The position numbers were made by a program, and so were the translations under genes. Below, piece after piece: positions 49,001 through 64,000 of a stretch of DNA of 64,000 bases. The stretch comes from Brugia malayi. Its lineage: Eukaryota > Nematoda > Chromadorea > Rhabditida > Onchocercidae. The stretch spans positions 13,040,501-13,104,500 of the forward strand of contig NW_025062476.1 of assembly GCF_000002995.4 (NCBI RefSeq). Direction: 5' to 3'. Position 1 is the stretch's first letter; every line of letters begins with the position of its first letter. The notes under the pieces are model-generated. The model was not told the origin of the DNA. It saw only the letters and a program-made list of their open reading frames with translations, and searched no databases.

Positions 49001-52000
49001 AAATCCTTTATTAGCTAATGTTAAAAATTTACAAAAAAGGAGTATTAATCCAGATCAAAGTAATTTTTTTTCTGAATTTAAATTGACAAGTTTTTTTTTT
49101 TTTTTTTAAAAATGAAGTTATATAATTAAGTATATTAAAAGAATAAATTTATAATCTAGTAAATTCTTCAAAAAATAAAAAAAAACTTTTGTAAAAACAA
49201 AAAAAAAAAAAAAATCTAACCCAGATTGAATATTTTTTTTGAAAATATCATGCAATATTTTGATTTCACTTTCATTAGGTGGCCTTTTCAACAACGAACA
49301 TTCTTCATTTAACTTACGCAACCTTTGACCTTCTGAAGTAATCTACAATTAATCAAAGTTAAGTAGCATAACATTACATAGAAATGAATTTTTATTAAAA
49401 AACTAAATAAATAAATAAAGTATTAATTGAGGAAGGAAAAAGAGAAAGACGAATAAATATTTTGAAAAGTTAATTTTACTCATATGATTTCGCTGTTTCT
49501 TTTTCTCCTCATTTTATATAGTTATTCTACTTTTTTTCCTGGTTTTTTTTTTTTGAAATAATAAAAAAATAAAGATAAAATATCGGAAATGGCAAAAAAG
49601 AGAAAGAGAAAGAGAAAGAGAGAGAGAGAGAGAGAGGGAGAAAGAGAGAGAAAAGGGAAAAAACTTATATGAAAATTGCAAATATTACTTATTTATATAT
49701 TTATTTCACTAATTAATAACTATTATTTATATTTCAAAAAAAAACAAAAACAAATTGATGGAAATGTATAAATGTAAATGAAAACATACCTTTTCCATCA
49801 TTAAAAATTGCTTCCTCTTTATCATTTGTAACAATTAATGGAACATTAGGTATTGATCGTTTACCTTTTGCATCACGCGCAACAATTACAAATTTTGTTT
49901 GTAAAAATTTTTTAGTCACACCATTCTAAATATATTTAACATGAAATTCTAAATTCTAATTTTATTAATTAAAATTTTTAAAAAAAAAAAACAATAGATG
50001 AAAAAAAAATTAATTTAGCCTAAATAATCTAACAGCAAAATATTTTACAACAATTTACAACAATAATTAATTTTGTTAATCTTTTTTTTCCTTTCTTTTT
50101 GAGATAAAATTTAACAATTTTTATCTAAAATAAATTTCTTCGTTTTTTCTTCCCTTTTCTTTTTTTTTTGTAGCAATTTTATGTTACACTTTAAAAAAGA
50201 AAAAAAAAAAAAACCAGATTTTTTCCTTTTTGAGATAAAATTTAACAATTTTTATTTAAATTAAATTTTTTCGTTTTCTTTTTTTTTTAGAGCAATTTTA
50301 TGTCGCAGTTTAAAAAAAAAAAAATTTAGAAAATAAAGTTTTTTTCAAATTTGTACAATTTTTTGTGAGAGTTGCATTGATGTTTCAAGACTTGATCTGC
50401 CAACCCAACTTACAAAACCATCCATGTAAATATCTTCATCAAGCACAATATCATATTTATCATCCATTCCTAATAGCATTTAAAAAAAATTAAACTTTAA
50501 AAAAAAAAAAAAAATAAGCTCTAATTAAAATTCACTTATTTTTACAAGAAATTAAACAATAATTTACAATTTAATTAACCATGATTTAATAACCACAATA
50601 AATAAGAATATTTTTTTAAATTATTTCAAGTAAAAAAAGGATTTCAATTTTTTGTAACAAAAATTTGAAATAATTGAAAAAAAGTGAAAGTAATAAATCA
50701 TTCCTTTTTTTTTTTTTTTTTTAATTAGCTAATGAAACATTTTAATAAAACATTTTTTTTTCTAAAATAATTAATAATAACTAAAAAAGAAAAAAACAAT
50801 TAAATAAAATATTATTATAGTTGAAAATTACTAATATGATCGACACATGCTGTAACAAATGTGATCGGTTCGAAATCATTCGAATTCGAATGCACACCTA
50901 TCTCTCCTTGATTATGTCGATAAGCTAACCAAACTGAAATTTTTTAATCAAACAGAGTTAAATATTAAATTCAAATTAAAATTTAAAAAAAAAATGATTT
51001 TAAAATAATTTAAAAATGTAAGATTGTAAGATTCATTTGTTAAATTTTGTAACAAAACATTTTTTTCTCCCTCTCATTTTTTGATTTTTTTTTTTTTAGT
51101 GATTCAAGTTATATTTATAAAAGTATTAGCAGGAAAATAAAATTTGCTATTGTTTTAGTAAACTTAAAGTATGATATATTTTTAATTTATTTCAAGTAAA
51201 AAAAAAAAGGAAAAAAAAAAGGATTTAAAATTTTTGCAACAAAAATTTAAAATAATTGAAAAAAAGTGAAAGTAATAAATCATTCCTTTTTGCTTAATTG
51301 GTGAATAAAACATTTTTTTTCTAAAATAGTTAATAATAACTAAAATACATATCAATAATAAATAATTTTATTTATTTTTTCTTAAAATAATTAATGAAAT
51401 ATATAAAAAAAAAATGTATATATTTTAATAACTAATAAAATACACACTAATAATAAATAAATTTTTTTGAGAAATTAAAATCAAACCAGCAAATGTATCA
51501 AGATCTTCGAGAAGCATACCAAAGCGTACGTGATTACGCCAATTGATGTATTTAGTATGAAATTCTATATTTGAACTTTTTAAGCTTAATGGGATCAATA
51601 CCTGATCACGGCTATCATTCATCATTCGACTTTGAAATTTCTCCACTTTACTAAATCCTTATTCATTTTTTTTTTTTTTTTTTGAAATACAATTTAATTT
51701 TTGATAATTCTTTAGATCATAGAGTTTTCCCATTTTATGAAATATATTGAGATAAAATTTTACAAATAAAATGATAAATAGTGGAAATATTTATGAATAA
51801 GGCAAATTAATAGTGTAAAATAATTTTAGGAATGATAACAATGAAAATTAATTTAATTAAAATTTCATATTACAGTAATACTATCCCAGTTAGTATATTT
51901 ATTACTGATAAAAATTGAAAATAATCAGTACATACCTTATTGCTGTATCATTCTGTTTGATAATCGATATATGTTTTTCAAGAGCTTTCTGAACTATAAT

Positions 52001-52698
52001 AATAACAACAATAATAATAATAATAATATCAATGATTTTTGATTTGCTGATTGATTGGTTCATTGATTGATTGATTGATTGAATGAATGAATGAATGAAT
52101 GAATGAATTAAAATAAGAGTTAGATTAGCTTAAATTTTGAAGGAATATGAATGAATAAAATGAAATATCACTTATATACGTATGAAATATTCCAAAGAAA
52201 TATTTATCTATTAATGCTATTTCAAGAAATTTAATTAATATATGTACTCCATAATATTTTATATGAAAAAAATTCTTACAATAACTTATAATAATAAGAT
52301 CATAATTATATAAGAAATAAGAAATTCTAATAAAATATAATAATAAATACGAAAATAAAGTCAATTATTTCACCTTTTTTTTTTTCAATAAACTTTCAAT
52401 TTGTTGATAATTCAACTGATAAGTATTTAAGATAAAAAATAAACACTTCAAGAAGACAAAAATTTAATTTAGAAAAGTCTAAGAAAAAAATTGATCATAT
52501 GTAAGTGTAAATTCAATCTAATCTGCCATAAATTAAAATCTATAGAAATAAAATATACATTTTACTTTAAAAAAAAAAAAAAAATTAATTAAAATAATAC
52601 TAATAATTTAATTTATTATACTTACCATCAATAATTGTTCGTTTTGGACCTGTTGTAAAACATCGTTTAATTAATGATTTTATCAATATAACAGTCAT
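46034..52698 (-). CDS. Acyl-CoA thioesterase, ACOT9-type (mitochondrial), 12 exons
   Basis: Minus-strand exons: 52698-52626, 51993-51936, 51650-51487, 50933-50832, 50469-50357, 49925-49790, 49332-49221, 48477-48301, 48132-48045, 46871-46794, 46487-46415, 46107-46034. They sum to 1248 nt (415 aa) with every phase matching. The first 20 residues are basic and hydrophobic with no acids (M-T-V-I-L-I-K-S-L-I-K-R-C), as in a mitochondrial presequence. Two hotdog-type halves are seen. The first includes Y-I-N-W-R-N-H-V-R-F-G-M-L-L-E-D-L-D and D-G-F-V-S-W-V-G-R-S-S-L. The second includes W-I-H-D-A-H-L-S, K-I-F-G-G-F-L-M-R-K-A-L-E-L-A-W and D-H-Y-M-E-V-L-V-D-A-E-V. It ends with E-G-M-L-Y-L-D-A-K-R-H-F. 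ACOT9-type enzymes hydrolyse acyl-CoA to free acid and CoA in mitochondria. Length suits the family. Introns are T-rich and up to about 1.2 kb. Confidence 0.9.
49575..49660. repeat. GA-rich microsatellite in thioesterase intron 6
   Basis: A run of AGAGAG with AAAGAG variants between exons 49925-49790 and 49332-49221 (minus-strand gene). Confidence 0.75.
52015..52110. repeat. TTGA/GAAT microsatellite in thioesterase intron 1
   Basis: About eight GATT-type units followed by about seven GAAT units, after a short AAT run. It lies just upstream (on the minus strand) of exon 2 at 51993. Confidence 0.75.
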
Positions 52699-55690
52699 CG
52701 AAATTGATAAAAATCAAAAAAAAAAGTTTTATCAATTTTAACTGTAAAGAAAAAAAAAAAAAAAACAAATGAGAATAAATTCATAATGAAATATAAGAAA
52801 TTTATTTAAATAAACAAGCGATTATAAACATTTACAAATGGAATAGTTCGAAAAAAAAAATTTAATACCATTTGAAAAAAAAAAATTTAAAATACCATTT
52901 GAAATTTAAATTTGAAAACAAAAAAAATTTGAAAACAAAAAAAAAATTTAAAATACCATTTGAAATTTAAAAATTTACTTTGAGATCTATGAAGCGCGTA
53001 ATATACACTGCTTACACTGCTTTCTAATCATATTGATTATCATATGATTAGAAAAACGAAAAAAAAAAAAAAAAAGAGAAAGGATGGAAGAGAAATTGTG
53101 GTGACAAATTGATTGTTTATTACAAAAATTATAAAAAGTTGTCGCAGAAAATATAATGAGTAATTAAAGTTGACAAAAAAAAGAGTAAAATGTAAACAGC
53201 AGTTGAACTATGATGATGAATTTACTGAATTAAAAAAAAATTCTTATTTTTAAGAAATTATAATTAAAAATTTTCTCTCATAGTTGTCAGTCATATATCT
53301 ATGATCCATTTCTCATTTGAAATAAGTTCTTTCAAGTATTCAAAATAATCATTCAAATTGCTAGCCATTACAATTAATTGAAAAATCTAACATTTAAAAT
53401 CAAAATCAAAAAAAAAACGAAATTATACTAAATTCATGAATGATTATGATTCAATCAATCATTTACAATATGAATTTAAATCAAAGTTAAAATAAAAAAA
53501 AAAAAAATTGAAATTGAAATTGGAACAATATGAGTACGACTAAAAATCTTAGAATGATAAGCAAATAGCTATGAACTTATTACTATGAAAATATTAAAAG
53601 TAAAGATAAACATGTAAAAAATAAAAAGAATGAAATGATGGCATTGTAAACTGATAAGAAATCAGTAAGATAAAAGTAAAATGAAAGATCAAAATTTCAA
53701 ACTAAGGACATCTTTGTTATTTTATCTTAAAAGAATATATCATAATAAATTCCAGAAAAAAAAAGAGGGAGAAAGAAGAATTATTTTAATATATTTTTAT
53801 CACAATAACTTATCACTGTTCATGACAAGTTATTTTCATTTTTAAAATATGAAATTAATTATTAACAACTTAGTTTTATTTTTTAAAGCGTGTTAAAATG
53901 ATTAATGTAATATAATTTTATCATAAACTTTTATCTAAATATAAATGAAGTAAGAAAAGCTAAAAAGATGGATTAAAAAAAAAAGAGAGAAAAAATGATA
54001 ATATTGTTAAAATTATCAAATAATTAATAAATATTAGAACATTTTTTTTTTTTTTTTTGCAAAATGACAAAAGATATTGCAACAAATGGTGAAAAGAAAA
54101 AAAAAAAACGGACCAATTGGAAAAGTTAAAATTACTTTTAAAATTAAAACAACCAATTATTGTTTAAAACTTATACAGATGAAATAATAAATTTATAAAA
54201 GAAATTTGGATATTATTTTGAATTATGCAAAAATAAAAAAAAAAAAAAAAACAACAACAAATAATAATAATTTCATGCTAATTTAGATGTATTTTATTTT
54301 TATTAAAAAAATTTACATATTAATTTGAATTATTCAAGAAAAAAAAAATGATAGCAAAAATTTTATGCTAATTTAAATACATGAATAAATTTGAATTTTA
54401 ATTTATTTTTTTTAATTTATATTTTTAAATTTTAAATTATGCAAAAATAGAATAATTTTTAATGCTAATTTAAATATAGTTTATTGTTAAAGTTAATTAG
54501 TTGATATTATCATATTGCTATATTTATAAGTAAGACTGCAACTCAAATTAATTATTTACCTTAGCAAAACAAACAATTATTGCTTAAAAGTGTAAACGTA
54601 GTTTTGTTTACATTTTATGCAATGAATCTTTTGTAAGATTTCAATTTATATTTATTAGTGAATGCTTTCTTTCTTTCTTTTTTTTTTTATTGTTAATTTA
54701 AATTTATATTAAAAATTATTGATAAAAAAAGTTTATATCATTGCTTTAATAAAAAGGAAAAGGAGAAATACTGATAAAGAAAATAAGTGTTAGTAATAAA
54801 CAAAATTAGATGAAATCATTTAAATATATTAAAAAAGAAAATAAATCAAAAAAAAAAAAAACGAATTCTTTTTTTATTGCTACTTAATTAGGTTTTATTA
54901 GTATATTTCAAATTTTTAAACGTTTTTGGTTTTATCAAAAAGAAAGGCATTGAACTTAAAGTAATTAAAATTATCATTTTCAGTTTATCATTACATCCAA
55001 TAATAATAACATTTTCATTCAATTCAAATTATAATTTGCTTAATGAAGTGTTAAAATGAAAAATAATAGTTTCAATTATTTTTTTTTTACTAAAATAATT
55101 TATCTTTCCTATACAATATTCTGTTTAGAAATTTGATTACAAAAATAAAATTAAAATTTTTTTAAATGCTTGTTTCTTTTCCCTCAAATGCTAATTAATT
55201 AAGCATATATCATATAATTGTTGGAACAAAATTTTGAAAGATTTTTTAAGGATATCAATCGATCGGTCATGAATCATTTGCTATTGAAAAAATTGTTAGA
55301 ATTTACAAAAAGTGAAAAAAAAAGTTTATTCAGAATTTTTTATAAAAATAACAATTGGCAAAAAATTAAATTGAATGAAAGTATTTCAAACCAAACGATA
55401 TAATATTATTGATTGCAAATGAATTGAAAAATAAATGAAATATTAAAGATAGTGTTAAATTTCTTTTTTTTTTTTAAAAAAATCAAAAGGAACGAAATAT
55501 TCATTAAATAATATTTCTTTTAGTTCAATTAATATTTCAAAATAACTCTTCAAAAATTCACAAAAATTACTATGAAAAGTACTTCAAATATTAAAAATTA
55601 TACGAAACTTCTTAATACTTAAAGAAAAGAAAAAAGATTAAAAAGAGTTTTAATAAAAACATTTATTCATTGATTATTAATTTAATTATT
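52699..55690. other. Intergenic, no gene seen
   Basis: A/T-rich sequence with near-tandem 'aaaatttaaaataccatttgaaatttaaa' units at about 52850-52970. The thioesterase promoter should lie near 52700. No coding region was recognised. Confidence 0.45.
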
Positions 55691-55691
55691 T

Positions 55692-56548
<857 letters not shown>

Positions 56549-57904
56549 TCGATTAAAACATGCAAAGAAGACATTGCCCACTCCAATGCTGCGACTGAAT
56601 TTAGAATAAAAAAAGCTTTTTTGGCAAAATCCAATTCATATCTCTCACTTCTTTTTATTTTCATTTTCTTCTCTAATACTAACTCACAATAATCTTTTCA
56701 AGTTCTCTGTTAGCTCTGAAATATTGAATTGGCATATTTAGTTGCTTCAAATATTTATAATTCCATTGTTATTGATATTGCTGTCATTGTTCTTCTCGTT
56801 ATTGTTGTTTTTAAAATTTCTTAGTAAATGTTGGAGAAAATTTAAATGTCTTTGAATTTAGGAATAGAATAATAATTGTTTATTAAAGTATAATTTAAAT
56901 TCATATCATATCATTTATTTCAGAAATAACTTATCAAAAATAACTGATAACTGATAATATTTTTATAAAAGCAAGAAAAAATTGTAAAAAAAAATTTTTT
57001 TTTTTATAAAAAGAAAAAAAAATATTGTAGTTTTTTATTTTTCAATTACAAATTTAACAAGGAGAAAAAAAAAAATGAGAAAAATTAAAAAATAGCAATT
57101 TGCTCATTTCACCAAAAAATCACAAAAGAAAAAAGAAGCATCAATTTCAATTTTAATTTGAAGAAGAATTAATGCGCTTAAACAACGAATTTCTTCTTGA
57201 AATTATTTTATAAGAAATTTTTATTTCGTTTCTTTTCCATACATCATTTAGTTATGTTTTGATTGAAATTGACAAGTTATAAACTTTGCAAAATGAAAGA
57301 GAAGAAAAGTTTCTATCACAGCAAATAGCACGTATCAAAATATTAAAAATTTTATGCTAAACTTTAATTAAATTAAAGATTTCAACAAGTAGACATTCTA
57401 AAATGTTAATTTTTTGCGGGAAAATCTATTCCATCAACATATCATCGAAATATTTGTTCTTATAGAATTGAAATAGTTTTTATTTATTTATTTATTTATT
57501 TATTTTTTTTTTGGGGAGGGCGTGGCCAATTGTTTTCGAAAATTATTGAAGTATGGAAAATTTATTGCGAAATCATTTAATATTGTTTATAATTTCTTAA
57601 AATTGTTTTCGAATTGTTTCAAAAAAAATTTTTTCAACTTTGTTTTGTGAATAATACAATCATAAAAATAATGAATGAAAGAAAAAAATTTGACTTATAT
57701 ATATATGAAAACTGATTTTTGCAATAATATTAATCATTTATTTTGATACTTAATTCACGTAATCCACGTAACGAAATACGACTAAATGAATGAGAATGAT
57801 TGAGAAGAAAATAACGATTTTCAAACGAGTAAAATAATATCATAAATGTTTTTTATCATAACAGAAAAAGAGGTATGAAATGGAATTACAAACAAATTAA
57901 GATT
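56549..57904. other. Intergenic, no gene seen
   Basis: A/T-rich. Short TTTA units lie at 57480-57505, followed by a brief GC-richer 'ggggagggcgtggcc' stretch near 57513. No coding frame was recognised. Confidence 0.4.
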
Positions 57905-58345
57905 AATTGTCGCAATCAATAGCTTGCGAATTAGTGTTGCAATTCAAAAAGATAAGCGTTAGCGTCGCAATGGAATAATATTTAGCTGCGACTTTAATTC
58001 CTGCAATTGATTGCTGCAAAATCGATAACTTTGCGAGTTAGTGTCGCAATTATTGATAGTACAAAATGAACAGCTGCAAATCAATTTTTGCAATCGATTG
58101 ATAGATGCAAATTAATATTGCAATATAAATATGATATGTGTTAAATCTTGCAAATCAATAATTGCAACTTTAATTCTCACAAATTGATTGCTGCAAATCA
58201 ATAATTGCAACTTTAATTCTCGCAATTGATTGCTGCAAATCAATATCAAATCGATATCTTTACGAGTTAGTGTCGCAATTGATGCAGTATCAATTTAATT
58301 TGCAGTGCAAGCAATTCTTGCAAATCAATAATTGCAAACGATAAC
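57905..58345. repeat. TTGCAA-rich minisatellite-like block
   Basis: The motifs TTGCAA, TGCAAATCAAT, GCAATTGATTGC and GAGTTAGTGTCGCAATT recur many times. A unit of about 45 bp (CTGCAAATCAATAATTGCAAC onward) is tandemly duplicated near 58140-58230, and a larger unit containing 'gagttagtgtcgcaatt' occurs at about 58034 and 58264. The block has fewer homopolymers than its surroundings. Confidence 0.7.
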
Positions 58346-61300
58346 TACATTTTATAAATAAAAAAAAAAAAAACATTTTTTTTTTTTAAAAATGTAATAA
58401 AACATTGGGAAAACTAAAAAGATAACAGCATGAAATTTTTGAGAGAGAAGAAGAACAGAGTGAGATAGACAGAGGGAGAGAGAGAGAGAGGGAGGGAGTC
58501 ATAATTTCTTGTGAGCTTTGGACATTTAATGCGAATTTTGTTGCTCAAAAATTGGCTATTGAAGAAAAAAAAACCTAAATGTGATTTTGTATGTGTGCAT
58601 GTATGTATGTATGTCTGTGTATGTATATATATCTAAGTAATTTCCTTTAAATAAAATTTAAAATTTTGAAAAACTTATTAATTTGTTCAATGTTTTGAAA
58701 ATATTAGATCCTATGAAAGAAAAAAAAAAAGGGTAAAATTCTGTTAAAAAATGAAAAGTAGACATATAAAAGGAATTATGAAAAATAGATGTATGAAAGG
58801 ATAAAAGGAATTTTAGAAATTTCAATGAATTCTTATTTTTAAAGAAAAAATATTTTTTTTTTTTTTTACCTACTTTAATCAAAGAAATTTAACTAATATA
58901 ATCATAGTAAAAAAAAAAAAATCTTGAAATAAATAACTATAATGCATTTCTTTTATTATTAAACAATTAGTTATAATGCATTTATCATCAAATAATTCAA
59001 TTAGTAATGATTCATTGAATTTTTTTTTTTTTTTTTTTAATTTCAAATAATGAATCATCAAAAATAGTTCAATTATTGTTAGTAATGAAATGAAATGCAT
59101 TTAATACAATCTAAAATTTTTTGCTAAAATAAATTTTTAACAAAACGAATTGTTAGAAAATACATAAAACGTTACAAATGCATCCGAGAAATAATGACAT
59201 TTTGTTGACAAACGGTGACAAACACAATCTTTTATAGTACAAAATTATTTAACTGTCAACATTACGATTAAAATGTCACCATTGCTGTATGTCGAGAAAA
59301 TTTGCGACATTTTTGTAATACATCACTTTCTGTTTCCTCTTCTTTTTTCTTCTCTTTTTTTCTTTTTGTGCACTTTACTTTATTAAATATAAATATGATT
59401 TAAAAAAAAAAAAGAAAAAAAGGAAGAAGAAATAAAAAAATAAGAAAACAATTATCAAAATATACAATTATATTTTTATTTCCTAAATATATTTGAAATG
59501 ATTTGCTTAATTTTTTTTTTTTATATAATTTAGCTAAATAAATAAATTATATTTCAACAAATGAGCAAATAATTATATTCTCGTTTCACACACTTTTCAT
59601 TTTCATATGTGAAAATTGAAACGAAATAAACGATAGAAATAATAAAAATTGAAATTTGATGAAAAAAAAAGAAAGAGAGAGAGAGAGAGAGAGGGAAAGG
59701 GAGAGCAAAAGATTTTCTTTCATTTAAATTCTAAAATTAAAACGAAAAAATTTGATGAAATATTTTCACTTCTATTATGCTTTTCAATGATTTAATCCAT
59801 TAATTTAAATTTATTCGTGATTTTTTTTTCCTTTTTTCTATTTTTTTTTTTTTCTTTTGACAATTTCATCCATTTATAATATTATAGAGGAAGTAACTTG
59901 TATTTTTTATAAAATTATTTTTATAATTTATAGGCTTTTTCTTTAATTCATAACGAATTCAAATGTCATAGCTTATGATAAAGTATGCTAATTATAATTT
60001 GCTAAATTTTAAAAAATTTGAAAATTTGAATTTGTCCAAAAAAAGCAAAAAGCATAAATTGATAACATGGCATACAAATAATATTGTTCAATTTTTTTTT
60101 TGTTGAAATATTTGAACAAAATAATTTGCAGCATTGATTTTCATTTTATATTTCAAATTCTTGCAATCCTTAAAATATCATTAATACCTAATCAATAATT
60201 ATAACTTTAAAAAAAAAAAAAAGAGAACAAACAAAGTTAATTTTTTTTTTCTCTAAATTATTTGTACAATTTACAAATTATCCGTAATAAAGTTTTTATT
60301 TGTTTTCTAAAAGCATATTTAAATGGAATAATTTAACTATATTTAATTTTGTTGAGATAAAAAAAAAGAAATCTTTTTTGGTTTTTTTTCTTTTAATAGT
60401 TGAATAAAACTTGATAATTTTGTAATTGCAAGAAAAAAATTTTTTTTAACTAAATAAAATTAAAAGTAAAGATTAGAAATGAGATGAATTGATTTGACAT
60501 GTTTCATATTCATATTTGATATTAAAAATAAAAATTAAAAAATAAAATTAAATAAAATTAAAAAACTTTTTCTCATTTCATTATAAAATTGTCTTTGATT
60601 GTTCTTTAAACTATCAATTAATTCTTTTTATCATTATCCTTGTTATTTGTTTATTATTAATACTAAGGCAACAATTTTGGAAAATTTTTGAATTTGAAAT
60701 TCATTGTTTTTTTATCTTTCAGCAATATTTATTTGCTTATATCAAAGTTATGCAACAAAATGCGCCAGTGAATATTTTTATAAACGAAAGCTAAAAATAA
60801 AATATTTGGAGTAATACTTTAATAAAACAGGGTGGAAATTTTTGAGAAATTAATTCATATCATGTTTTTTTCCTTTTTTTTTTTTGTGTAAAAGTAATAC
60901 TTTGGTTTACTTATATATTTCCAGATAATCAATTTAAGTAAAGATTAGAAATGAAATGAATTGATTAGACATGTTTCATATTTATATTTGATATTAATTT
61001 CCACTTTTACTGAACAAATCATTTGTAACTAATTATACAATTATTGAAAACTTTTTGCTTAAAAAAACACTTTAACTTATTTAAAAAATATTTAAAAAGT
61101 ATTTTAATAAATTGGATAAATTATTTAATCAAATTTCTTTTCATTATAATTAGATAATTTTATTATTTTACTATTTTTAATAATTTTATTATTTTTATTT
61201 TGATTAAAACAACAATTATAATAATAGCAAATTAGAAATAAGAGAAGAAAAAAAACTTTCAAATTCAACAAAATTATTTTTATAGGTATATTTTATCGTA

Positions 61301-64000
61301 AAAATTTCTATCAATGTAAGTTATTTATGATTAAAACATTTTTGGCTTATAAAACTTGCAATAAATGCTAATTGAAATTAGTAACTATCATTGCTATTCA
61401 ATGATATTTTTATATATTCAAAAAAAAATTTTTAAACTTTATTTTTGTTTTTTTTTTTTTAGAATTTCAACTGTTCCCTCATCCTCTCTCTCCCTCTCTC
61501 TCTCTCTCTCTTTCTTCTCTGTTTGTTTGAAAAAAAAAAGAGCGAACTTTTAAAGTTTAAATAAGCTCACAAAAATGAAATATCACAAAGAAAAAAAAAA
61601 TAAAAATAAAATTTAACAAGAAAGAAAAAAAGAAAAAACTTATAGCAACAAATAAACGATGTTTTAGAAACTGATTGCAATGTTTAATTGCTTCTTTTTG
61701 AAAAAAGAAAAAAAAAAGGAAAGAAAAAAAGAAGAAACGAAGAAAATTAAAACTTTAAAAAATTTTGAAAGATAAAATTTGCAAAATTATACAAATTTCA
61801 TTTCTTTTCTGCAAATATTATTATAAAAAAATTTTATTTTAAGTTTAAGAAATATAAAAAGGAATTATTAATAGTTATAAATAAATAATCTAATAATCTG
61901 TGCACATTTCAATTAGTTAAAATTAATTGCAAAATTGTAATTTGCTAAATGCATTATCATATTTAAATAATACTAAAATGAAGTGATCAAAATAAAAAAA
62001 AAAAAAAAATAGTAAAATGAAATAATTGTAAAAATAAAATTGACAAAAGCAGTTGTAAAAAGTAAATTAAAATGATCAAAACAATAAATTAAATAAATAA
62101 CAAAAAATTAATAAATAGATCAAATTTCACTATTCTTTCATTGTTTATTAATTACTTCTTACTTTTGTCTAAATTAATTAGTTCTATAATTTTTGTTTTC
62201 ATTAATTTAAATCACTGATTATTAATTGCCATTGAATTTTGCATGTTTCAAAAGAAAAAAAAATTTTTTTTTTGTTCTCATTTCAAATTTGTTATTTGTT
62301 ATGAATAATGCTAACAAACAGAAAAACATAAAACTCTGAAATTTTCTAAGTTTTATTTGTTAACTTTTATAAAACATTTTTTTTTCTCAAAAAATTCCCT
62401 AATCTTTTGTAATCATATTTTTTAAACTAAATTTTTACGATTAAAATATTATAAAAAATTTCATGGATTTTTTTTTGTTATTATCAAATTTAGTCAAATG
62501 AATGTTTTTTTTTGTTTTGAATAAAATTCATAACACAAAAATTCCAACCATTTTTTTTTAAATAACTTTACATAAATTACAAAAATTCAAAGTTTGTAAA
62601 ATAGTTTAAATTTATAAAATATTTTAAAAAATTAAAAAGGCATACTAAGTTAATATAATTATTTTATCCATCTAAATATTATCATAATTAATTGCTTCCT
62701 ATCAGTTATTATTTGATATTTTATCAGTATTATTATTGATTACGGTTTATGTAAATAAAATTATGGGAGCAAGTGGAATTATTGTTTTTAATAAATAAAA
62801 TGCTCACAATTTATTACTATAATAGATACTTCTAGCAAATACTTTCAGCTGATCAAACTATCTACCTCTCTCTCTCCTTCTCTCTCCCTCTCTCTTGCAT
62901 ATATTCTCGATTAATTTTCATAGATTAATATTTTCTTTTTCTAAATAAATAAATAAGCTTATTACCAAATAACTTATAATCATACTAAAATAAGCTTAGT
63001 CTACCTGTAAAAACCAGGTAATTTAACAATTAACTTTTGACAATTTATTTTCTTCAATTCAAATATATTCTTTAAATAAATTACTAATTGCAATACAATT
63101 ACTTTCCTATCATTTTATTATAATATAATAAGGTATTATCATATTTAATTGTAAAAAGTGATAAAATTTTAAACTAATACTAATTGATCAATGATCATTT
63201 GTATCATTTCAATTTAATAAAATATCAAATTTGCATATTCATATATTATTGTCCATTTGTATGCATTAGTTGATTTTATACATTGAAAATTTCCTGGTTT
63301 TCTTGCTGAATTTATTTTAAAAAGAAGCACTGATAATGATTATAATAATGATAGTAATGATAATGATAATGATAAAGTCTGAAATTGAGAACTTGCAGGA
63401 AATTCTTACAATTCTTAGCTCAATTTCAATTTCATTTTCATATATATCATATTTCATTGTTTGTTTATAATAAATGACATTTCTTCTTTTCTTATTATCA
63501 CTATGAATCATTTATTGATTTCAAATTTTATTAGAAGTAATATTACAGAATGAAGTAAATAAAATTTAATCGAAAAAAAAAATTTGAATTATTCATAATT
63601 ATTTACATTTTAACTGCCCTTCAATCGAATATATCATTAATTTTAATTCACTTAAGTGTATTTATTTTAATGTTACAACAAAAAGCGTTTAAGTATCATT
63701 GATGAAATTAAGTTAAGTATTTTAAATTATATAAAATTGTCAAATAATTCTTTGGATTTTTCGCTATTATTTTTTGCATGTAATTAATACTAATTAATGA
63801 TAAGATAGCAAATGTTATTCAAGTTTAATGCATTGAATAAAAATAAATTGTTTGTTGTGCTAATTAACAAACATTGTATATATTAATGATATTTCTGAAT
63901 TTAAAAAAAAAAAATGAAAAAGGAAGGAAAAGTAAAATGAAATTATTCATATCATTTATGTTTTGCATTAATTTTACAATTAATTCATCCATTTAAATGA
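58346..64000. other. Intergenic, microsatellites, no gene seen
   Basis: A/T-rich with GA runs at about 58458-58500 and 59672-59705, CT runs at 61478-61515 and 62862-62900, a TATG run near 58600, and TAATGA repeats at 63340-63380. A direct near-repeat 'agtaaagattagaaatga(g/a)atgaattgatt' occurs at about 60464 and 60938. No gene is supported. Confidence 0.45.

Noticed and set aside
61365..61553. 62-codon open frame ending in a serine/leucine run
   Set aside because: Reads through T runs and a CT microsatellite; no coding evidence.

Overview
The window looks like nuclear DNA of a nematode, most likely a spirurid/filarial-type species (inference). The evidence is very high A+T with long A and T runs, many small introns bounded by GT and TTTCAG-like acceptors, a family of nematode-style chemoreceptor genes, and a decayed BEL/Pao retroelement. 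No bacterial features were seen. I rebuilt exons by hand from splice sites and reading phase.

Layout. (1) 1-120, minus: the first 40 codons of a protein kinase running off the left edge. (2) 3088-5800, plus: a seven-exon alpha/beta hydrolase of the BPHL (valacyclovir hydrolase) type, 283 aa. (3) 5.9-42.3 kb: a repetitive receptor region. Two minus-strand receptors (A 7089-9192, intact; C 32689-36026, one frameshift) and two plus-strand receptors (B 22430-24122 and D 40264-41975, both intact) form two copies of the same divergent A-B / C-D arrangement. At least five relics lie among them, and a conserved ~100-bp block recurs upstream of most copies. A degenerate BEL/Pao retroelement lies at about 13.1-17.5 kb between A and B. 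(4) At the centre (24.2-31.3 kb) is a large inverted repeat. Its inner 2.3-2.4 kb arms are nearly identical and each carries a C2H2 zinc-finger gene with two PLDLS motifs. The left gene has seven fingers and the right gene five, differing by an exact 168-bp indel. The outer parts of the arms are clearly more diverged. (5) 46034-52698, minus: a twelve-exon ACOT9-type acyl-CoA thioesterase, 415 aa, with a mitochondrial-type N terminus. (6) 52.7-64 kb: no gene recognised. It is A/T-rich with microsatellites, including a roughly 860-bp TATC (GATA) array at 55692-56548 and a TTGCAA-rich minisatellite-like block at 57905-58345.

The hydrolase, the kinase and the thioesterase look like ordinary single-copy genes flanking a fast-evolving island. 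The island combines lineage-specific receptor duplication, a palindromic zinc-finger/co-repressor-type gene pair, and retroelement debris. The most unusual feature is the two-layer palindrome with its zinc-finger twins.
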